Below, piece after piece: positions 1-9,320 of a stretch of DNA of 36,140 nucleotides (positions are counted from its first letter, which is position 1; every line of letters begins with the position of its first letter). Below the pieces are notes generated by a model, which was given only the letters and a program-made list of their open reading frames with translations, was not told the DNA's origin and did no database searches. The translations under genes were made by a program, and so were the position numbers. The DNA comes from Desulfovibrio cuneatus DSM 11391 (GTDB lineage: Bacteria; Desulfobacterota; Desulfovibrionia; Desulfovibrionales; Desulfovibrionaceae): contig NZ_KE387018.1 of NCBI RefSeq assembly GCF_000430005.1, positions 149,589-185,728 of the forward strand. Direction: 5' to 3'.

Positions 1-428
1 TCCTTCCGCTCCTGCGGCGGGGTATATGCTTCGGCGGCATAGCCGCCTACGCCCTCCGCCCTCGCTTCACGGCTCGCTAACGCTCGCGACTGCCGTCGGC
101 TTTAGGGTAGACTCTATCCTTGCCGCGAAACAGAACAACTCAACGCTTGCCTTGTATTTCGGAAACGCTCAGTTTTTTGTTTGGCAAGGCGTAAGCGTTT
201 TCCACAGGGGGGGTGGGCTCTTTGGCCCTGCCCCCTTGTGGAAAACGTGAAACAACGCAGCCAAACGGAAAACTCAAAGTTTCCATCATATTTCCCTTGC
301 GTTTCGGAAACGCTCAGTTTTTCGTTTGGCAAGGCGTAAGCGTTTTCCACAGGGGGGGTGGGCTCTTTGGCCCTGCCCCCCTGTGGAAAACGTGAAACAA
401 CGCAGCCAAACGGAAAACTCAGCGTTTC
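1..428. other. Intergenic region with GC-rich and palindromic repeats
   Basis: No credible gene is seen here. The first 120 bases are GC-rich with short inverted repeats and the string CTTCACGGCTCGCT, which recurs almost identically near 9100. From 161 the region is filled by two near-identical copies of a long palindrome, annotated separately. Small ORFs in this stretch are translations of those repeats. Confidence 0.6.
161..284. repeat. Palindromic intergenic element, copy 1
   Basis: A 124-bp nested inverted repeat. The outer arms begin GGAAACGCTCAGTTTT and end AAACTCAAAGTTTCC. The inner arms GTTTTCCACAGGGG and CCTTGTGGAAAAC enclose a short loop. It is almost identical to the copy at 306-429 (start-to-start distance 145 bp), with a few changes in the right outer arm. 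The transcript could fold into a very long hairpin. Confidence 0.8.
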
Positions 429-429
429 C
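306..429. repeat. Palindromic intergenic element, copy 2, abutting the pta stop
   Basis: The same 124-bp element as copy 1. Its right terminus, AGCGTTTCC, meets the stop codon of pta at 429-431. Placed directly after pta on the minus strand, it may act as a transcription terminator or mRNA-stabilising hairpin. That role is inferred from position and folding only. Confidence 0.8.
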
Positions 430-2540
430 TAAGAAAGACCCTTTTCAGCTTGGGCTTGTATAGCAGTAATAGCCACTGTGTTCACAATGTCTGCCACAGT
501 GCACCCACGGGAAAGGTCGTTAACAGGTTTGTTCAAGCCTTGCAACACCGGGCCAATGGCCACAGCATCCGCAGCACGCTGCACGGCTTTGTATGTGTTG
601 TTACCTGTGTTCAGGTCAGGGAAAATGAACACAGTGGCGCGGCCTGCCACCTTGCTGTTGGGCAGTTTGGTTTTGGCAACGTCCATATCAATGGCGGCAT
701 CGTATTGCAGCGGGCCTTCAAGCAACAGTTCCGGGGCTTTTTCTTGGGCAATGCGGGTGGCTTCCACCACCACGTCCACGTCTGCCCCTTTGCCGGAGCT
801 GCCTGTGGAGTAGGAAAGCATGGCAACACGCGGTTCAATGCCAAAAAGTTTCGCCGTTTGGGCAGAACTGATGGCAATGTCGGCCAGTTGTTCCGAAGAA
901 GGGTTGGGGTTAACAGCGCAGTCGCCAAACACCAGCACCCGGTCTTTCAGGCACATAAGGAACACGGAAGATACAATGGAAGAGCCGGGCCTTGTTTTAA
1001 TAAATTCAAAGGCTGGGCGCAAGGTGTGGGCTGTGGTGTTCAGCGCGCCGGAAACCATGCCGTCCGCATGGCCCATGTGCACCATCATGGTACCAAAATA
1101 GGTGGCGTCGCACATGCTGTCGTGCGCTTGCTCCATGCTGATGCCTTTTTTGGCACGCAAGGTGTGGTACGTACTTACATAGTCCGAAAACTTGGGGTAC
1201 AGGTCTGGCTTAATAATGGGCACATCCAGGTCAAGGCCAAGGGCAGAAATCTTGGCCCCCACCACGGAAGGATCACCCAGCAGCACAATGTCTGCCACAT
1301 TGCGACGCACCAAAATATCTGCCGCAGAAAGAATGCGCTCGTCATGGCCTTCAGGCAGTACAATACGCATTTTGTGCTTGGCAGCCCGCTCCAGCAGGTT
1401 AAACTCAAACATTTTCGGGGTAATCTTGGTAGATTTCATGCTGCCAAGACGGTTGGAAATTTCCTGAGTGTCCACACACGACTCAAAGTGCCCCAGGGCT
1501 GTGTTGATTTTTTTGGCGTCTCCCGGCTCAATTTTCCCGTAGCGGTTAGCCAGGGTTTGCACCGTTCTGAAGGTGTGGTCCTGTACCGCAAGAATGGGCA
1601 CGGGCACACCAGTCCACCCTTCAATAAGCCGGTGAATGGTATTGGGCATTTCAATACCGCCTGTAAGCACCATGGCGGAAATATCTTCATAAGAAGAAGA
1701 GAAACGCGAAGCAAGGCTGGCCAGAATAATGTCTGAACGGTCGCCAGGGGTAATAATAAGACTTCCTTTGCCAATATAATCAAGGAAGTTACCCACCTGC
1801 ATGGCCGCAATCAGGTAGTCGTCCACCAGGGAATCAAGCCGCCCGTGCCCGTAAAGCACCTGGGCATTAAGCCATTCCTTCACGTCGCGCACGGTGGGCC
1901 GCCCAAGGGAAGACTCTTCCGGCAACACATAAGTGAGCAGGTTACCACTGGTGCCCCGCGATTCAAGGGCAGCAGCAATTTCGCTTTCTTCCTTCTCAGT
2001 TACCGAAGCGCGGTTTACCAGGCAGGCCATAACTTCCACATTCTTTTCCGCCAGCAGGTCCAGCGTCATTTGGGTGGAAGCAATAATTTCATTGGTTTTT
2101 TTGCCTTCGGCATTGGCTACCACCATAACGGGGCAACCAATGTTGGCTGCAATGTCGGCGTTCAGGTCAAACTCAAAAGCGGCGTCTTTGCCACTAAAAT
2201 CAGTCCCTTCACACAGCACAAAGTCATACTTTGCTTCAAGCTTCTTGTACTTTTTCAGAATGGTGTCCAAAAGCAGCTCATGCTGGCCCTGGTAAATAAT
2301 ATTGCGCGCCTCTGCCAGGGTGTAGGCAAAGGTGTCTTCATAAGGAATGTCCAGCTCAAAATGCTTGAGCATAAGGTTGATGTCATGGTCTCGTTGCAGC
2401 TTGTCCACAGGCTCATTGATAATGGGCCGGAAAAAAGCCACGGAACGCATGTTCCGCAACAAAAGCTGCATCATGCCAAGGACAATGGCAGACTTCCCGC
2501 TCTTTGACTCCGTAGCAGTAATATATAGATTTTTAGTCAT
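429..2540 (-). CDS. pta: Phosphate acetyltransferase (long, three-domain type)
   Basis: Interconverts acetyl-CoA and acetyl phosphate in the cytoplasm, usually together with acetate kinase. The 703-aa product has the long Pta layout. An N-terminal P-loop domain of the dethiobiotin-synthetase type carries TATESKSGKSA near residue 8. A DRTGG-type regulatory region follows at about 215-330, and the catalytic PTA_PTB domain runs from about 374 to the end, with LPEGHDERIL, SYSTGSSGKGADV and FPDLNTGNN. The ATG at 2540 is preferred because GGAGGAG lies three bases upstream. An in-frame extension to 2624 would add 28 residues unlike the family and lacks a ribosome site. No ackA is visible next to it. 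The stop codon abuts a palindromic element. Confidence 0.95.
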   Translation of the reverse strand: MTKNLYITATESKSGKSAIVLGMMQLLLRNMRSVAFFRPIINEPVDKLQRDHDINLMLKHFELDIPYEDTFAYTLAEARNIIYQGQHELLLDTILKKYKKLEAKYDFVLCEGTDFSGKDAAFEFDLNADIAANIGCPVMVVANAEGKKTNEIIASTQMTLDLLAEKNVEVMACLVNRASVTEKEESEIAAALESRGTSGNLLTYVLPEESSLGRPTVRDVKEWLNAQVLYGHGRLDSLVDDYLIAAMQVGNFLDYIGKGSLIITPGDRSDIILASLASRFSSSYEDISAMVLTGGIEMPNTIHRLIEGWTGVPVPILAVQDHTFRTVQTLANRYGKIEPGDAKKINTALGHFESCVDTQEISNRLGSMKSTKITPKMFEFNLLERAAKHKMRIVLPEGHDERILSAADILVRRNVADIVLLGDPSVVGAKISALGLDLDVPIIKPDLYPKFSDYVSTYHTLRAKKGISMEQAHDSMCDATYFGTMMVHMGHADGMVSGALNTTAHTLRPAFEFIKTRPGSSIVSSVFLMCLKDRVLVFGDCAVNPNPSSEQLADIAISSAQTAKLFGIEPRVAMLSYSTGSSGKGADVDVVVEATRIAQEKAPELLLEGPLQYDAAIDMDVAKTKLPNSKVAGRATVFIFPDLNTGNNTYKAVQRAADAVAIGPVLQGLNKPVNDLSRGCTVADIVNTVAITAIQAQAEKGLS

Positions 2541-2900
2541 TGCTCCTCCCAAAGAGCTGTGGCAGTGTAAAAGACACTCCCTAAAATTGATTGAGATTGT
2601 TATTCTTACCACAAATAATGGCAAGGCTCAAACAATAACATACGTGCTGGGCATCCGCCCCCCGAACGGCTTCCTTCCGCTTGGGCAAGGAAGGCTTGCC
2701 CAAGAAACGCTGCGTTTTTTCGTTTGGCCAGGTGCAAGCGTTTTTAAAGCGGCAAACGAGTTATTACTGAGGATTTTTGCTTTCTGCCAAGAAAGGCGCG
2801 TGCCGGGCGGAGCGCGGTGTATAGGGACATACATAAGCTGCGCACGGGGCACACCTGACGCAGGCAGAAAGCAAAAAGACCAGTAATAAAACGAAAAAAA
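2541..2900. other. Intergenic region upstream of pta and downstream of rlmB
   Basis: This holds the pta leader and most of the larger palindromic element at 2703-2912. A separate perfect hairpin, CTTGGGCAAG / CTTGCCCAAG with a five-base loop, lies at about 2679-2703. No convincing gene or clear promoter is seen. Confidence 0.55.
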
Positions 2901-2912
2901 TCAGCGTTTCGG
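2703..2912. repeat. Palindromic intergenic element, large variant overlapping the rlmB stop
   Basis: The left terminus (AGAAACGCTGCG, then CGTTTGGCCAGGTG) and right terminus (CAGCGTTTCGG) match the ends of the 124-bp elements at 161 and 306, but the interior is different and longer. It contains arms TTTTTGCTTTCTGCC (about 2774-2788) and GGCAGAAAGCAAAAA (about 2862-2876), flanked by TTATTACT and AGTAATAA. The terminus supplies the last codons and the TGA stop of the rlmB-type gene, which ends at 2901. Confidence 0.7.
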
Positions 2913-4130
2913 ATATTGGTGGGCAAACCAGCTAATTATAATCGCCCCCGCCTGCGCCACATTGAGCGAATCAAACGCACGCAGCATGGGAATATGCAGC
3001 AAGGTGTCGGCCCGTTTCCCCACATGGGTGCGCACGCCGCTATCCTCGCCCCCCAGAATGAGCAGGGCTGGCAAACGCGGTGTGCAGCCATACAGCGGGG
3101 TATATTCTGTACTTTCAGCAATGGCTCCCTCTTTGCCCTGGCTGCTGCCTTCGGGGGCACAGCCAGTGCCATACACCACAAACCCCAGTTTTTTGGCGGC
3201 ATCCACGGCCTGGCTCACGTTGCCCACCTTGGCAACGGGCAGCTTTTGCAGTGCCCCGGCAGCCGCCTTGGCAGCGGCACCACCTAAAAATACGCCGTTG
3301 TGCCGGGGCACCACAAGGCCAGCACCGCCAAGGGCGTACAAGGTGCGGGCCAAGGTGCCTGCATTGCCGGGGTCTTGCACTTGGTCCAGCAACACAATCA
3401 GGGGCAGGGGTGCATCCATGGCAGAATCAAGCAAGGTTTCATATTCCACAAACCCTGCTCCAAACACGCGGGCCACAACGCCCTGGCACCTGCCAGTATA
3501 TATTTTTTCAAACGAAGGAACTTCCAGCAGGGAAAACCGCACTTTGTTCTGGCGGCACAGGTCAATAACCCTATCGGCCTCTGCCCCGTGCCGGCCCTTG
3601 CGAATGAACACGCAGTCCACACGGGTTGGGTCACTTTCCAAAAGCTCCAGCACGGGCTTCAGGCCTGGCACAAAGGCGCTTTCCTCTGCTTTGGCTTCCG
3701 CCGGGCCTGCACTGGATTTTATGCTTTGAACAGCCTCTTGGCGTGGGCGTTCCGCCGGGCGTGGTGGACGGTAATCCTTGAGTGGAGCCTTCCGTTCCCG
3801 TTCCGGCCTGGGGGTTTGGCCCCCCTCTTCCTGCCCACGGGGTTTACGGTCCTGCCAGCCACCAGGGCGGGGGGCGCGCTGTTCCTGCCTGGGGCCCTGT
3901 TCACCACGCCCGGAGCCGGGGCCACGGCCGCGTGTATCGCCGCCGCGTGTATCGCCGCCGCGTGTATCGCCGCCGCGTGTATCACGGCCGCGTGTATCAC
4001 CACTACGGGTGGTGCCACCGCGTGTGCTGCCCCCACGGCCTGCATTACCACGTGTTGCGCCTTCCTGACCACGCCCTGGTTGGGAATATCCCTGCCCTGG
4101 CGTTTTTCCATTTCGTGTATTTCTGTTCAT
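2901..4130 (-). CDS. rlmB: 23S rRNA 2'-O-ribose methyltransferase, TrmH/SpoU family, with Arg/Gly-rich N-terminus
   Basis: Predicted S-adenosylmethionine-dependent methylase of the 23S rRNA G2251 type. Exact site specificity is inferred from the family. The last 250 or so residues hold a SpoU substrate-binding domain (GLKPVLELLES) and the knotted SPOUT domain, with motif 1 LDQVQDPGNAGTLAR, motif 2 LILGGEDSGV and motif 3 IPMLRAFDSLNVAQAGA. About 130 N-terminal residues are low-complexity and Arg/Gly/Asp-rich, including five DTRGG/DTRGR units, and are probably disordered and RNA-binding. The start is uncertain. ATG 4130 gives 409 aa; ATG 4193 and GTG 4205 are in frame upstream, and none has a strong ribosome site. 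The stop codon lies inside a palindromic element. Confidence 0.88.
   Translation of the reverse strand: MNRNTRNGKTPGQGYSQPGRGQEGATRGNAGRGGSTRGGTTRSGDTRGRDTRGGDTRGGDTRGGDTRGRGPGSGRGEQGPRQEQRAPRPGGWQDRKPRGQEEGGQTPRPERERKAPLKDYRPPRPAERPRQEAVQSIKSSAGPAEAKAEESAFVPGLKPVLELLESDPTRVDCVFIRKGRHGAEADRVIDLCRQNKVRFSLLEVPSFEKIYTGRCQGVVARVFGAGFVEYETLLDSAMDAPLPLIVLLDQVQDPGNAGTLARTLYALGGAGLVVPRHNGVFLGGAAAKAAAGALQKLPVAKVGNVSQAVDAAKKLGFVVYGTGCAPEGSSQGKEGAIAESTEYTPLYGCTPRLPALLILGGEDSGVRTHVGKRADTLLHIPMLRAFDSLNVAQAGAIIISWFAHQYPKR
3931..4005. repeat. 15-bp tandem repeat inside rlmB
   Basis: Five units starting CGTGTATC at 3931, 3946, 3961, 3976 and 3991 encode the DTRGG repeat on the minus strand. The first units are identical and the last two diverge. 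Copy number could vary by slippage without shifting the frame. Confidence 0.85.
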
Positions 4131-4557
4131 GTTGTATACCAATAGCCTGACCAGGGAATAAATACTGGCGGCTGTGTTTATAAAAGGGTTCATCTGCAGG
4201 CCCACAGTGAGCCTGGTTCAAGCATCTTGGCGCATGGACCTTGCAGAAAAAACACACGCACAATCAACCCGGCCCGGCAGCCAAGGCGCGCAGCTTCCTG
4301 GTAAAATCTTCACAAAAGTCAGGCGTGCACTATAACAACGGGCCATATCTTTAGAAAGTTTTACAAAATTGTCCTGAGTGTGTTAAGAGTCTTTTGTTGC
4401 CTCACACGGCGACTTAGGGTATGAAAAAAATGCTTTTACGCATCCAACGCCCTGTCACTCTTTCTGCGAACCTCTTTCCGTACCGTTCTCCTCGGCAGAA
4501 AGCAAGCATTTTCCCCACAGAATATTTGCATAAATTTGCTAGTTTATTGAGGATGTT
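4131..4557. other. Divergent intergenic region between rlmB and mltD
   Basis: About 430 bases separate the two divergent genes, so promoters for both should lie here. A weak candidate for mltD is TTTACA, 17 bases, TTAAGA near 4360-4390. A short ORF at 4421-4621 has no family resemblance and overlaps mltD, so it is not called. Confidence 0.4.
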
Positions 4558-6663
4558 ATGTTCCACTTCCCTTCTCATTCCCGTTTTGCCCTACAGCTTG
4601 CCTGCCTTGCCCTGCTTGTAATTACAGCCGGGTGCGCCGGCAAACAAAAAATACAAGAACCTGACGATGACGCAGGCATGCGTTCTTACACCCCCCGTAA
4701 CGACGGCCGCCCCCTTTCCCCTGCGGAACTAAAAGCCTTCAATTCCCATGGCGACATGGACACAAACCTGGGGCAGGAAGAAAAACGCATAGTAGAAACA
4801 CACTTCAAGTATTTTATACACGAGCGCCGCGGCACATTTGAGCGCTTCCTGGTCCGTTCTGCCACGTATTTACCCCATGCCAAAAAAATATTCCAGCAAC
4901 GGGGCCTGCCCCCGGAACTGGTGTACCTGTTCATGGTGGAAAGTGGCGGCAACCCCAAAGCCATTTCCCCAGCGGGGGCAGCCGGGCTTTGGCAGTTCAT
5001 GCCCTACACCGGGAAAAAATATGGCCTTTCCCAAGACAAATGGGTGGATGAACGCCTGGACCCCTATAAAGCCACTTTTGCCGCTTCCGACTACCTGCTG
5101 AAGCTGTTTGGCGATTTTCGCAACTGGCACCTTGCGGCTGCGGCCTATAACGCCGGGGAAGGCAAAATTGGCAGAGCCATTGGCGGCACCAGGGCCACAG
5201 ACTTTTTTGAACTGCTCCGCACAGACTGTAACCTTGAAGAAGGCATGCGCCTGAAAGAAGAAACACGCCAGTACGTGCCGCGTATTTTAGCTGTGGCCAA
5301 AATTATGCGCAACCTGAAGCTTTTGGGCTTTCAGGAGCCAAGCCCCCAGGCCGCCCCTGCTGTAACCGCTGTTACCCTGCCCCCAAGCACCAACTTGAAG
5401 CGCCTGGCCAGCACCCTTGGCATGAGCTGGGATGAATTTCGCACCTCTAACCCGGCGTTTCGGCGCAACACCAGCCACCCCAACGCTTCCAACCTAGCCT
5501 ATGTGCCCACCGTACAGGTGGCAACGGTGCAAAACTGGCTGGCAACGCCAGACGCACGCATGTACGCCGGAGGCAAGGAACACACCGTCAAAAAGCGTGA
5601 AACCCTTGCTGCCATCAGCAAAAAATACAAAGTGTCCGCTGCAACCATTCAGGACGCCAACGACTTTACCCAACTGCCCAAGCCCGGCACGGTTATTTTT
5701 ATTCCTGGCAAAGAAACCGCTGTGGCCCAGTCCAAAACGCCCCCGGTTAACGCTAAGGCCAGTGGCCCTGTTGTGGCTGTGGCACCTGCAACCCCGTATA
5801 TTCCGCCAGTAGCCATGTCTGCCAGCGCACCTGTGCAAACTGGCAGTGCTGCCAGTACCAGGGCTCCTAACGGCGGTACGTACACTGTGCGCCAGGGTGA
5901 CGCCTTATTCTCTCTTGCCAAGTCTTGGGGCACGGATATGGGCACAGTCATGCGGGTGAACAACCTTTCTTCCCCCATTATTCAGGCAGGACAACGCTTG
6001 ACAATTCCACAAGGGACAAGCGGCAGCCAAATGGCCCAGGCAAAAACCAGCCAACCTGCCCCTGCGGCTTCCCCGGAATATGCGCCGCAAACCAAACCCC
6101 AAGCTATGCCCCAGGCTATGCCCCAGGCTATGCCCCAGGCTATGCCCCAGGCCATAGCGGCTGCCCCGCAAAGCCGCCCGGCAGCCGCGCCACAAGCCAC
6201 TGCCCCGCTTGAAGAAGCCCCCGTAGTGGAAGAACCTGAAACCCGCACAGCAACAACGCATAAAGTGGGCAAGGGCGACACCCTGTATAGCATTGCAAAG
6301 CGCTACAATATGTCGGTGGAGCAACTACGGGCATTGAACAACATGGGTGGCAAGGGCAATATTCAGGCAGGGCAAACCCTGACTACCGCAGCAGGTTCCG
6401 GCAGCATTGCCTCCGCCCCAAGGGCACGGGCAGTGCAAACTGCACCAAAAGCTATGGCACCCACCCGCGTTGCCCAGGGGAATGCGGGCAAACCCACATC
6501 TGCCAAGCCTGCAAGGGGCAAGGCAGCCGTGGTGGTAAAACCAGGGGACACCCTGTTCTCCATTGCCAAGCGCCACAACGTTTCTGTGGACACCTTGCGT
6601 AAAGCCAATAACATTTCCCCAAAAAATGCCATTAAGCAAGGGCAAAAACTACTCATTCCGTAG
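4558..6663 (+). CDS. mltD: Membrane-bound lytic murein transglycosylase D with LysM repeats
   Basis: Predicted outer-membrane or periplasmic lipoprotein that cleaves the glycan strands of peptidoglycan. Residues 1-26 form a lipoprotein signal ending in the lipobox ITAGC (Cys26). The SLT domain at about 105-235 has the catalytic Glu128 in VESGGNP, then AGLWQFMPYTGKKYGL and AAYNAGEGKIGRA. LysM peptidoglycan-binding repeats follow at about 341-384, 441-484, 567-609 and 657-701, with a more degenerate one near 275-317. The linker at 514-533 is a PQAM repeat. ATG 4558 follows TTGAGGAT at good spacing. At 701 aa it is longer than the E. coli enzyme because of the extra LysM repeats and Pro/Ala/Gln linkers. 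Confidence 0.93.
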   Translation: MFHFPSHSRFALQLACLALLVITAGCAGKQKIQEPDDDAGMRSYTPRNDGRPLSPAELKAFNSHGDMDTNLGQEEKRIVETHFKYFIHERRGTFERFLVRSATYLPHAKKIFQQRGLPPELVYLFMVESGGNPKAISPAGAAGLWQFMPYTGKKYGLSQDKWVDERLDPYKATFAASDYLLKLFGDFRNWHLAAAAYNAGEGKIGRAIGGTRATDFFELLRTDCNLEEGMRLKEETRQYVPRILAVAKIMRNLKLLGFQEPSPQAAPAVTAVTLPPSTNLKRLASTLGMSWDEFRTSNPAFRRNTSHPNASNLAYVPTVQVATVQNWLATPDARMYAGGKEHTVKKRETLAAISKKYKVSAATIQDANDFTQLPKPGTVIFIPGKETAVAQSKTPPVNAKASGPVVAVAPATPYIPPVAMSASAPVQTGSAASTRAPNGGTYTVRQGDALFSLAKSWGTDMGTVMRVNNLSSPIIQAGQRLTIPQGTSGSQMAQAKTSQPAPAASPEYAPQTKPQAMPQAMPQAMPQAMPQAIAAAPQSRPAAAPQATAPLEEAPVVEEPETRTATTHKVGKGDTLYSIAKRYNMSVEQLRALNNMGGKGNIQAGQTLTTAAGSGSIASAPRARAVQTAPKAMAPTRVAQGNAGKPTSAKPARGKAAVVVKPGDTLFSIAKRHNVSVDTLRKANNISPKNAIKQGQKLLIP
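6103..6150. repeat. 12-bp tandem repeat inside mltD
   Basis: Four identical units GCTATGCCCCAG encode the AMPQ linker between the second and third LysM repeats. The unit is a multiple of three, so length changes would keep the frame. Confidence 0.85.
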
Positions 6664-6740
6664 TAGCCCCAAGCCAGGAAATCAACCAGTAATGATACGC
6701 TGTGCAACGTACACCTGCCCCACATCCGCGAGGCTATTTT

Positions 6741-8972
6741 GTGAAAAAGTCTGCTCTCTGTTACACACTTGTTTTTTTTGCCCTGATGCTGATTGTTGGC
6801 AGTTTTTTTATTATGCGTGCTGTAAAGGAAATGAATGGCGATGCGCACACGGTAAACTATAGCGGCCTGGTACGCGGGGCAACGCAACGGCTTGTGAAAC
6901 AAGAACTGATGAAAAGCCCCAACAATGCGTTGGTTGTGCGCATTAGCGGGTACCTGGACGGGCTTGACAGCAGGAAAAATGTCCCTGGCAACATCTACAT
7001 GAATGACAAAACATTCCAAGATTTTGTTGCCCAATTGCAAACCATTTGGCACGATTTGCAAGACAGCATTGAGGGCTTTAGGAAAGGGACTGTCAGCCCT
7101 GAAGCATTGCTGGCGTTGAGCGAGAAACACTTTCAAATAGCAGATGAGGCCGTTCATGCGGCGGAAGAATACTCCGCCCAAAAACTGTTCGCACTGAACA
7201 TCATTTTGAATTTGGGCATTGCCCTGACCACCTTGATGGTCGTTATTGTTTTTAGCCTGGCCCTTATTACCAGAAGCACCGACAAAAAACAGTATGCAGT
7301 GCTGTTTGAAAGCAACAGGCAACTGGAAAAAGCTATTACCCTGGCAGACCAGGCCAGCAAAGCAAAAAGCAATTTCTTGTCCAATATGTCGCATGACATC
7401 CGAACACCCCTTAATGGTATTATGGGCATGACAACCATTGCCGAAGGGTCCATTCATGACCCGCAAAAACTGCGCTCATGCCTGAAAAAAATACATACGT
7501 CTTCCAGGCATTTGCTGCACTTGATCAACGATGTTCTGGATATGTCACGCATTGAAAGTGGCAGCGTTACACTGCATAATGTGGTGTTTACCTTGCCCCG
7601 CTTTGTGGAGGAACTGCTCGGCATAGTCCAAACCCACGTGGCTGCCAAACAGCAACACCTGGAAATTGCTGTGCAGAACATAACCCACGAACAACTCCTG
7701 GGGGACCCCCTGCGCCTGAGCCAGGTGCTCATTAATATTTTGAGCAACGCCGTGAAGTTTACCCCCGCAGGTGGCACCATAAGCCTGGTTATTACAGAAC
7801 TGCCCCCCCGCAAGCTTGGGTATGCGCATTTCCAGTTTGTCTGCTCAGATACGGGCATAGGCATGGAAAAAGAATACCTTTCCAAAATTTTTGAATCGTT
7901 TTCCAGGGAACGCGATTCACGCATCGACGCCATTGAAGGTTCCGGCCTTGGCATGTCCATTGTGAAAAGCATTGTGGACCTTATGGATGGCACCATAACG
8001 GTAACAAGCCAAAAAGGGCATGGCACCACCTTTACTGTGCAAGTAGACATTGCCATTGACGAGCAACCCCAGGGCACGAACACGGCAACACCCCCAGACC
8101 CCACAACGTATGCTGGCTTGCGGGTTCTTCTTGTGGACGACGACTCCCTTACCCTTGAAAGCGCCAGCGCTGTGCTTGTTTCCCTGGGTATGCATGTAGA
8201 CGCCGTGAACAACCCTGTGGCTGCCCTGGAACAGGTTGCAAAAGCCAGGGCAGGCTGCCAGCCTTACCAGCTTATGATTGTAGACTGGAAAATGCCTGAA
8301 ATGACCGGCCTGGAACTGACTCTTAAAATTCGGGCAATGGGCGACACCGAAACTCCCATTTTTGTAAGTTCCGCTTACAACTGGGTGGACATTGAAGAAA
8401 AAGCACACGACGCGGCCATCACCGGCATTATTTCCAAACCCTTGTTCAAGTCTGGCATCCAGCAAACCCTTTCCCGCCTTGCATCTGCCCAGCATTCAGG
8501 CAACAAACCCGTTGCGGCAAATGCCAACCAGTGTATGCCCTTGCAAGGCATACGCATACTGCTGGTGGATGATAATGAACTTAACCTGGAAATAGCCAAC
8601 GAACTGCTCATTGCAGCAGGTGCCGAAGCAGACCTTGCCACTGATGGCCAAAAAGCCCTGGAGATGTTTGCAGCCTCACCAGAAGGGTTCTATGATACCA
8701 TTTTAATGGATGTGCAAATGCCTATTATGAATGGCTACCAAGCTACCAAGGCAATACGCGCCCTTACCCAACGGAACGACGCGCAGCACATTCCCATTAT
8801 TGCCCTTACCGCCAATGCCTTTGACACAGACATTCAAGAAACCCTTGCCTGTGGCATGAATTTGCACATTGCCAAACCCATAGATGTGACCGTGCTTTAC
8901 ACCACTATCACAAAACTGCTGCAACAAAAACCCACGGCTACACCGACCCTTTCCCCACAAGCGAAAGAGTGA
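6741..8972 (+). CDS. Membrane-bound hybrid sensor histidine kinase with two receiver domains
   Basis: Predicted inner-membrane sensor of the hybrid class. Numbered from GTG 6741 (743 aa), transmembrane helices lie at about 3-28 and 148-177. The roughly 120-residue sensor loop between them has no recognised ligand motif. The HisKA domain carries the phosphorylated histidine (His218 in NMSHDIRTPLNG). The ATPase domain has NILSNAVKFTP, DTGIGM and GSGLGMSI. Receiver 1 has Asp515 in IVDWKMP and receiver 2 has Asp657 in ILMDVQMP. There is no C-terminal Hpt domain, so the partner phosphotransferase or output protein is elsewhere. GTG 6741 is chosen because GAGG precedes it by about eight bases; GTG 6702 is in frame but has no such site. 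It follows mltD by 77 bases. Confidence 0.9.
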   Translation: MKKSALCYTLVFFALMLIVGSFFIMRAVKEMNGDAHTVNYSGLVRGATQRLVKQELMKSPNNALVVRISGYLDGLDSRKNVPGNIYMNDKTFQDFVAQLQTIWHDLQDSIEGFRKGTVSPEALLALSEKHFQIADEAVHAAEEYSAQKLFALNIILNLGIALTTLMVVIVFSLALITRSTDKKQYAVLFESNRQLEKAITLADQASKAKSNFLSNMSHDIRTPLNGIMGMTTIAEGSIHDPQKLRSCLKKIHTSSRHLLHLINDVLDMSRIESGSVTLHNVVFTLPRFVEELLGIVQTHVAAKQQHLEIAVQNITHEQLLGDPLRLSQVLINILSNAVKFTPAGGTISLVITELPPRKLGYAHFQFVCSDTGIGMEKEYLSKIFESFSRERDSRIDAIEGSGLGMSIVKSIVDLMDGTITVTSQKGHGTTFTVQVDIAIDEQPQGTNTATPPDPTTYAGLRVLLVDDDSLTLESASAVLVSLGMHVDAVNNPVAALEQVAKARAGCQPYQLMIVDWKMPEMTGLELTLKIRAMGDTETPIFVSSAYNWVDIEEKAHDAAITGIISKPLFKSGIQQTLSRLASAQHSGNKPVAANANQCMPLQGIRILLVDDNELNLEIANELLIAAGAEADLATDGQKALEMFAASPEGFYDTILMDVQMPIMNGYQATKAIRALTQRNDAQHIPIIALTANAFDTDIQETLACGMNLHIAKPIDVTVLYTTITKLLQQKPTATPTLSPQAKE

Positions 8973-9102
8973 ACCACTGAATACAGTACCTTGTAGCAAC
9001 TTTTCTTTGAAGGGGACACTGTGCCCCAACCAACAATCTTCCACTCTGGCTTCGTAAAGACAGGCGGGGAGCGAAACTGCCCGTATCTCCTTCCCGCGCT
9101 TC

Positions 9103-9134
9103 ACGGCCCGCTGCCCTCGCGGCAGCCGTTTTTT
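9103..9134 (+). terminator. Rho-independent terminator of the hybrid kinase gene
   Basis: The stem GCTGCC / GGCAGC has a five-base loop (9110-9126), extended by outer CGG/CCG pairing, and is followed by TTTTTT. It lies about 130 bases after the stop codon. Confidence 0.75.
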
Positions 9135-9277
9135 GTCACTCCCTCAAAATAGCTCTTCACGTGGCAGGAACTCTTCAAACAAATTGGGGGGGCCACATGG
9201 CCCAAATCCCCTTGGTTTTTTTGTGGATGAAATGACACCCAGATTGGCAATAATATCTTTTTATATCAATATATTAC

Positions 9278-9320
9278 AAAAAACCGGGTATCGCCATGCA
9301 GAACACAGTTCGATACCCGG
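9278..9320 (-). terminator. Minus-strand terminator, probably of the ancestral tRNA-Glu transcript
   Basis: On the minus strand, CCGGGTATCG and CGATACCCGG form a perfect 10-bp stem with a 17-base loop, followed by six T. The only minus-strand feature upstream of it is the tRNA-Glu fragment at the island border. It therefore probably ended the tRNA transcript before the island inserted. Confidence 0.6.

Noticed and set aside
450-1736. Long plus-strand open frame (about 428 codons)
   Set aside because: It is antisense to pta, His/Gly-rich with no family resemblance, and has no ribosome site. It is a shadow of the real gene.
3300-4145. Plus-strand open frame of 281 codons rich in Ala/Cys/Ile repeats
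   Set aside because: It is the complement of the tandem repeat in the rlmB-type gene; the minus-strand frame has clear SPOUT motifs.
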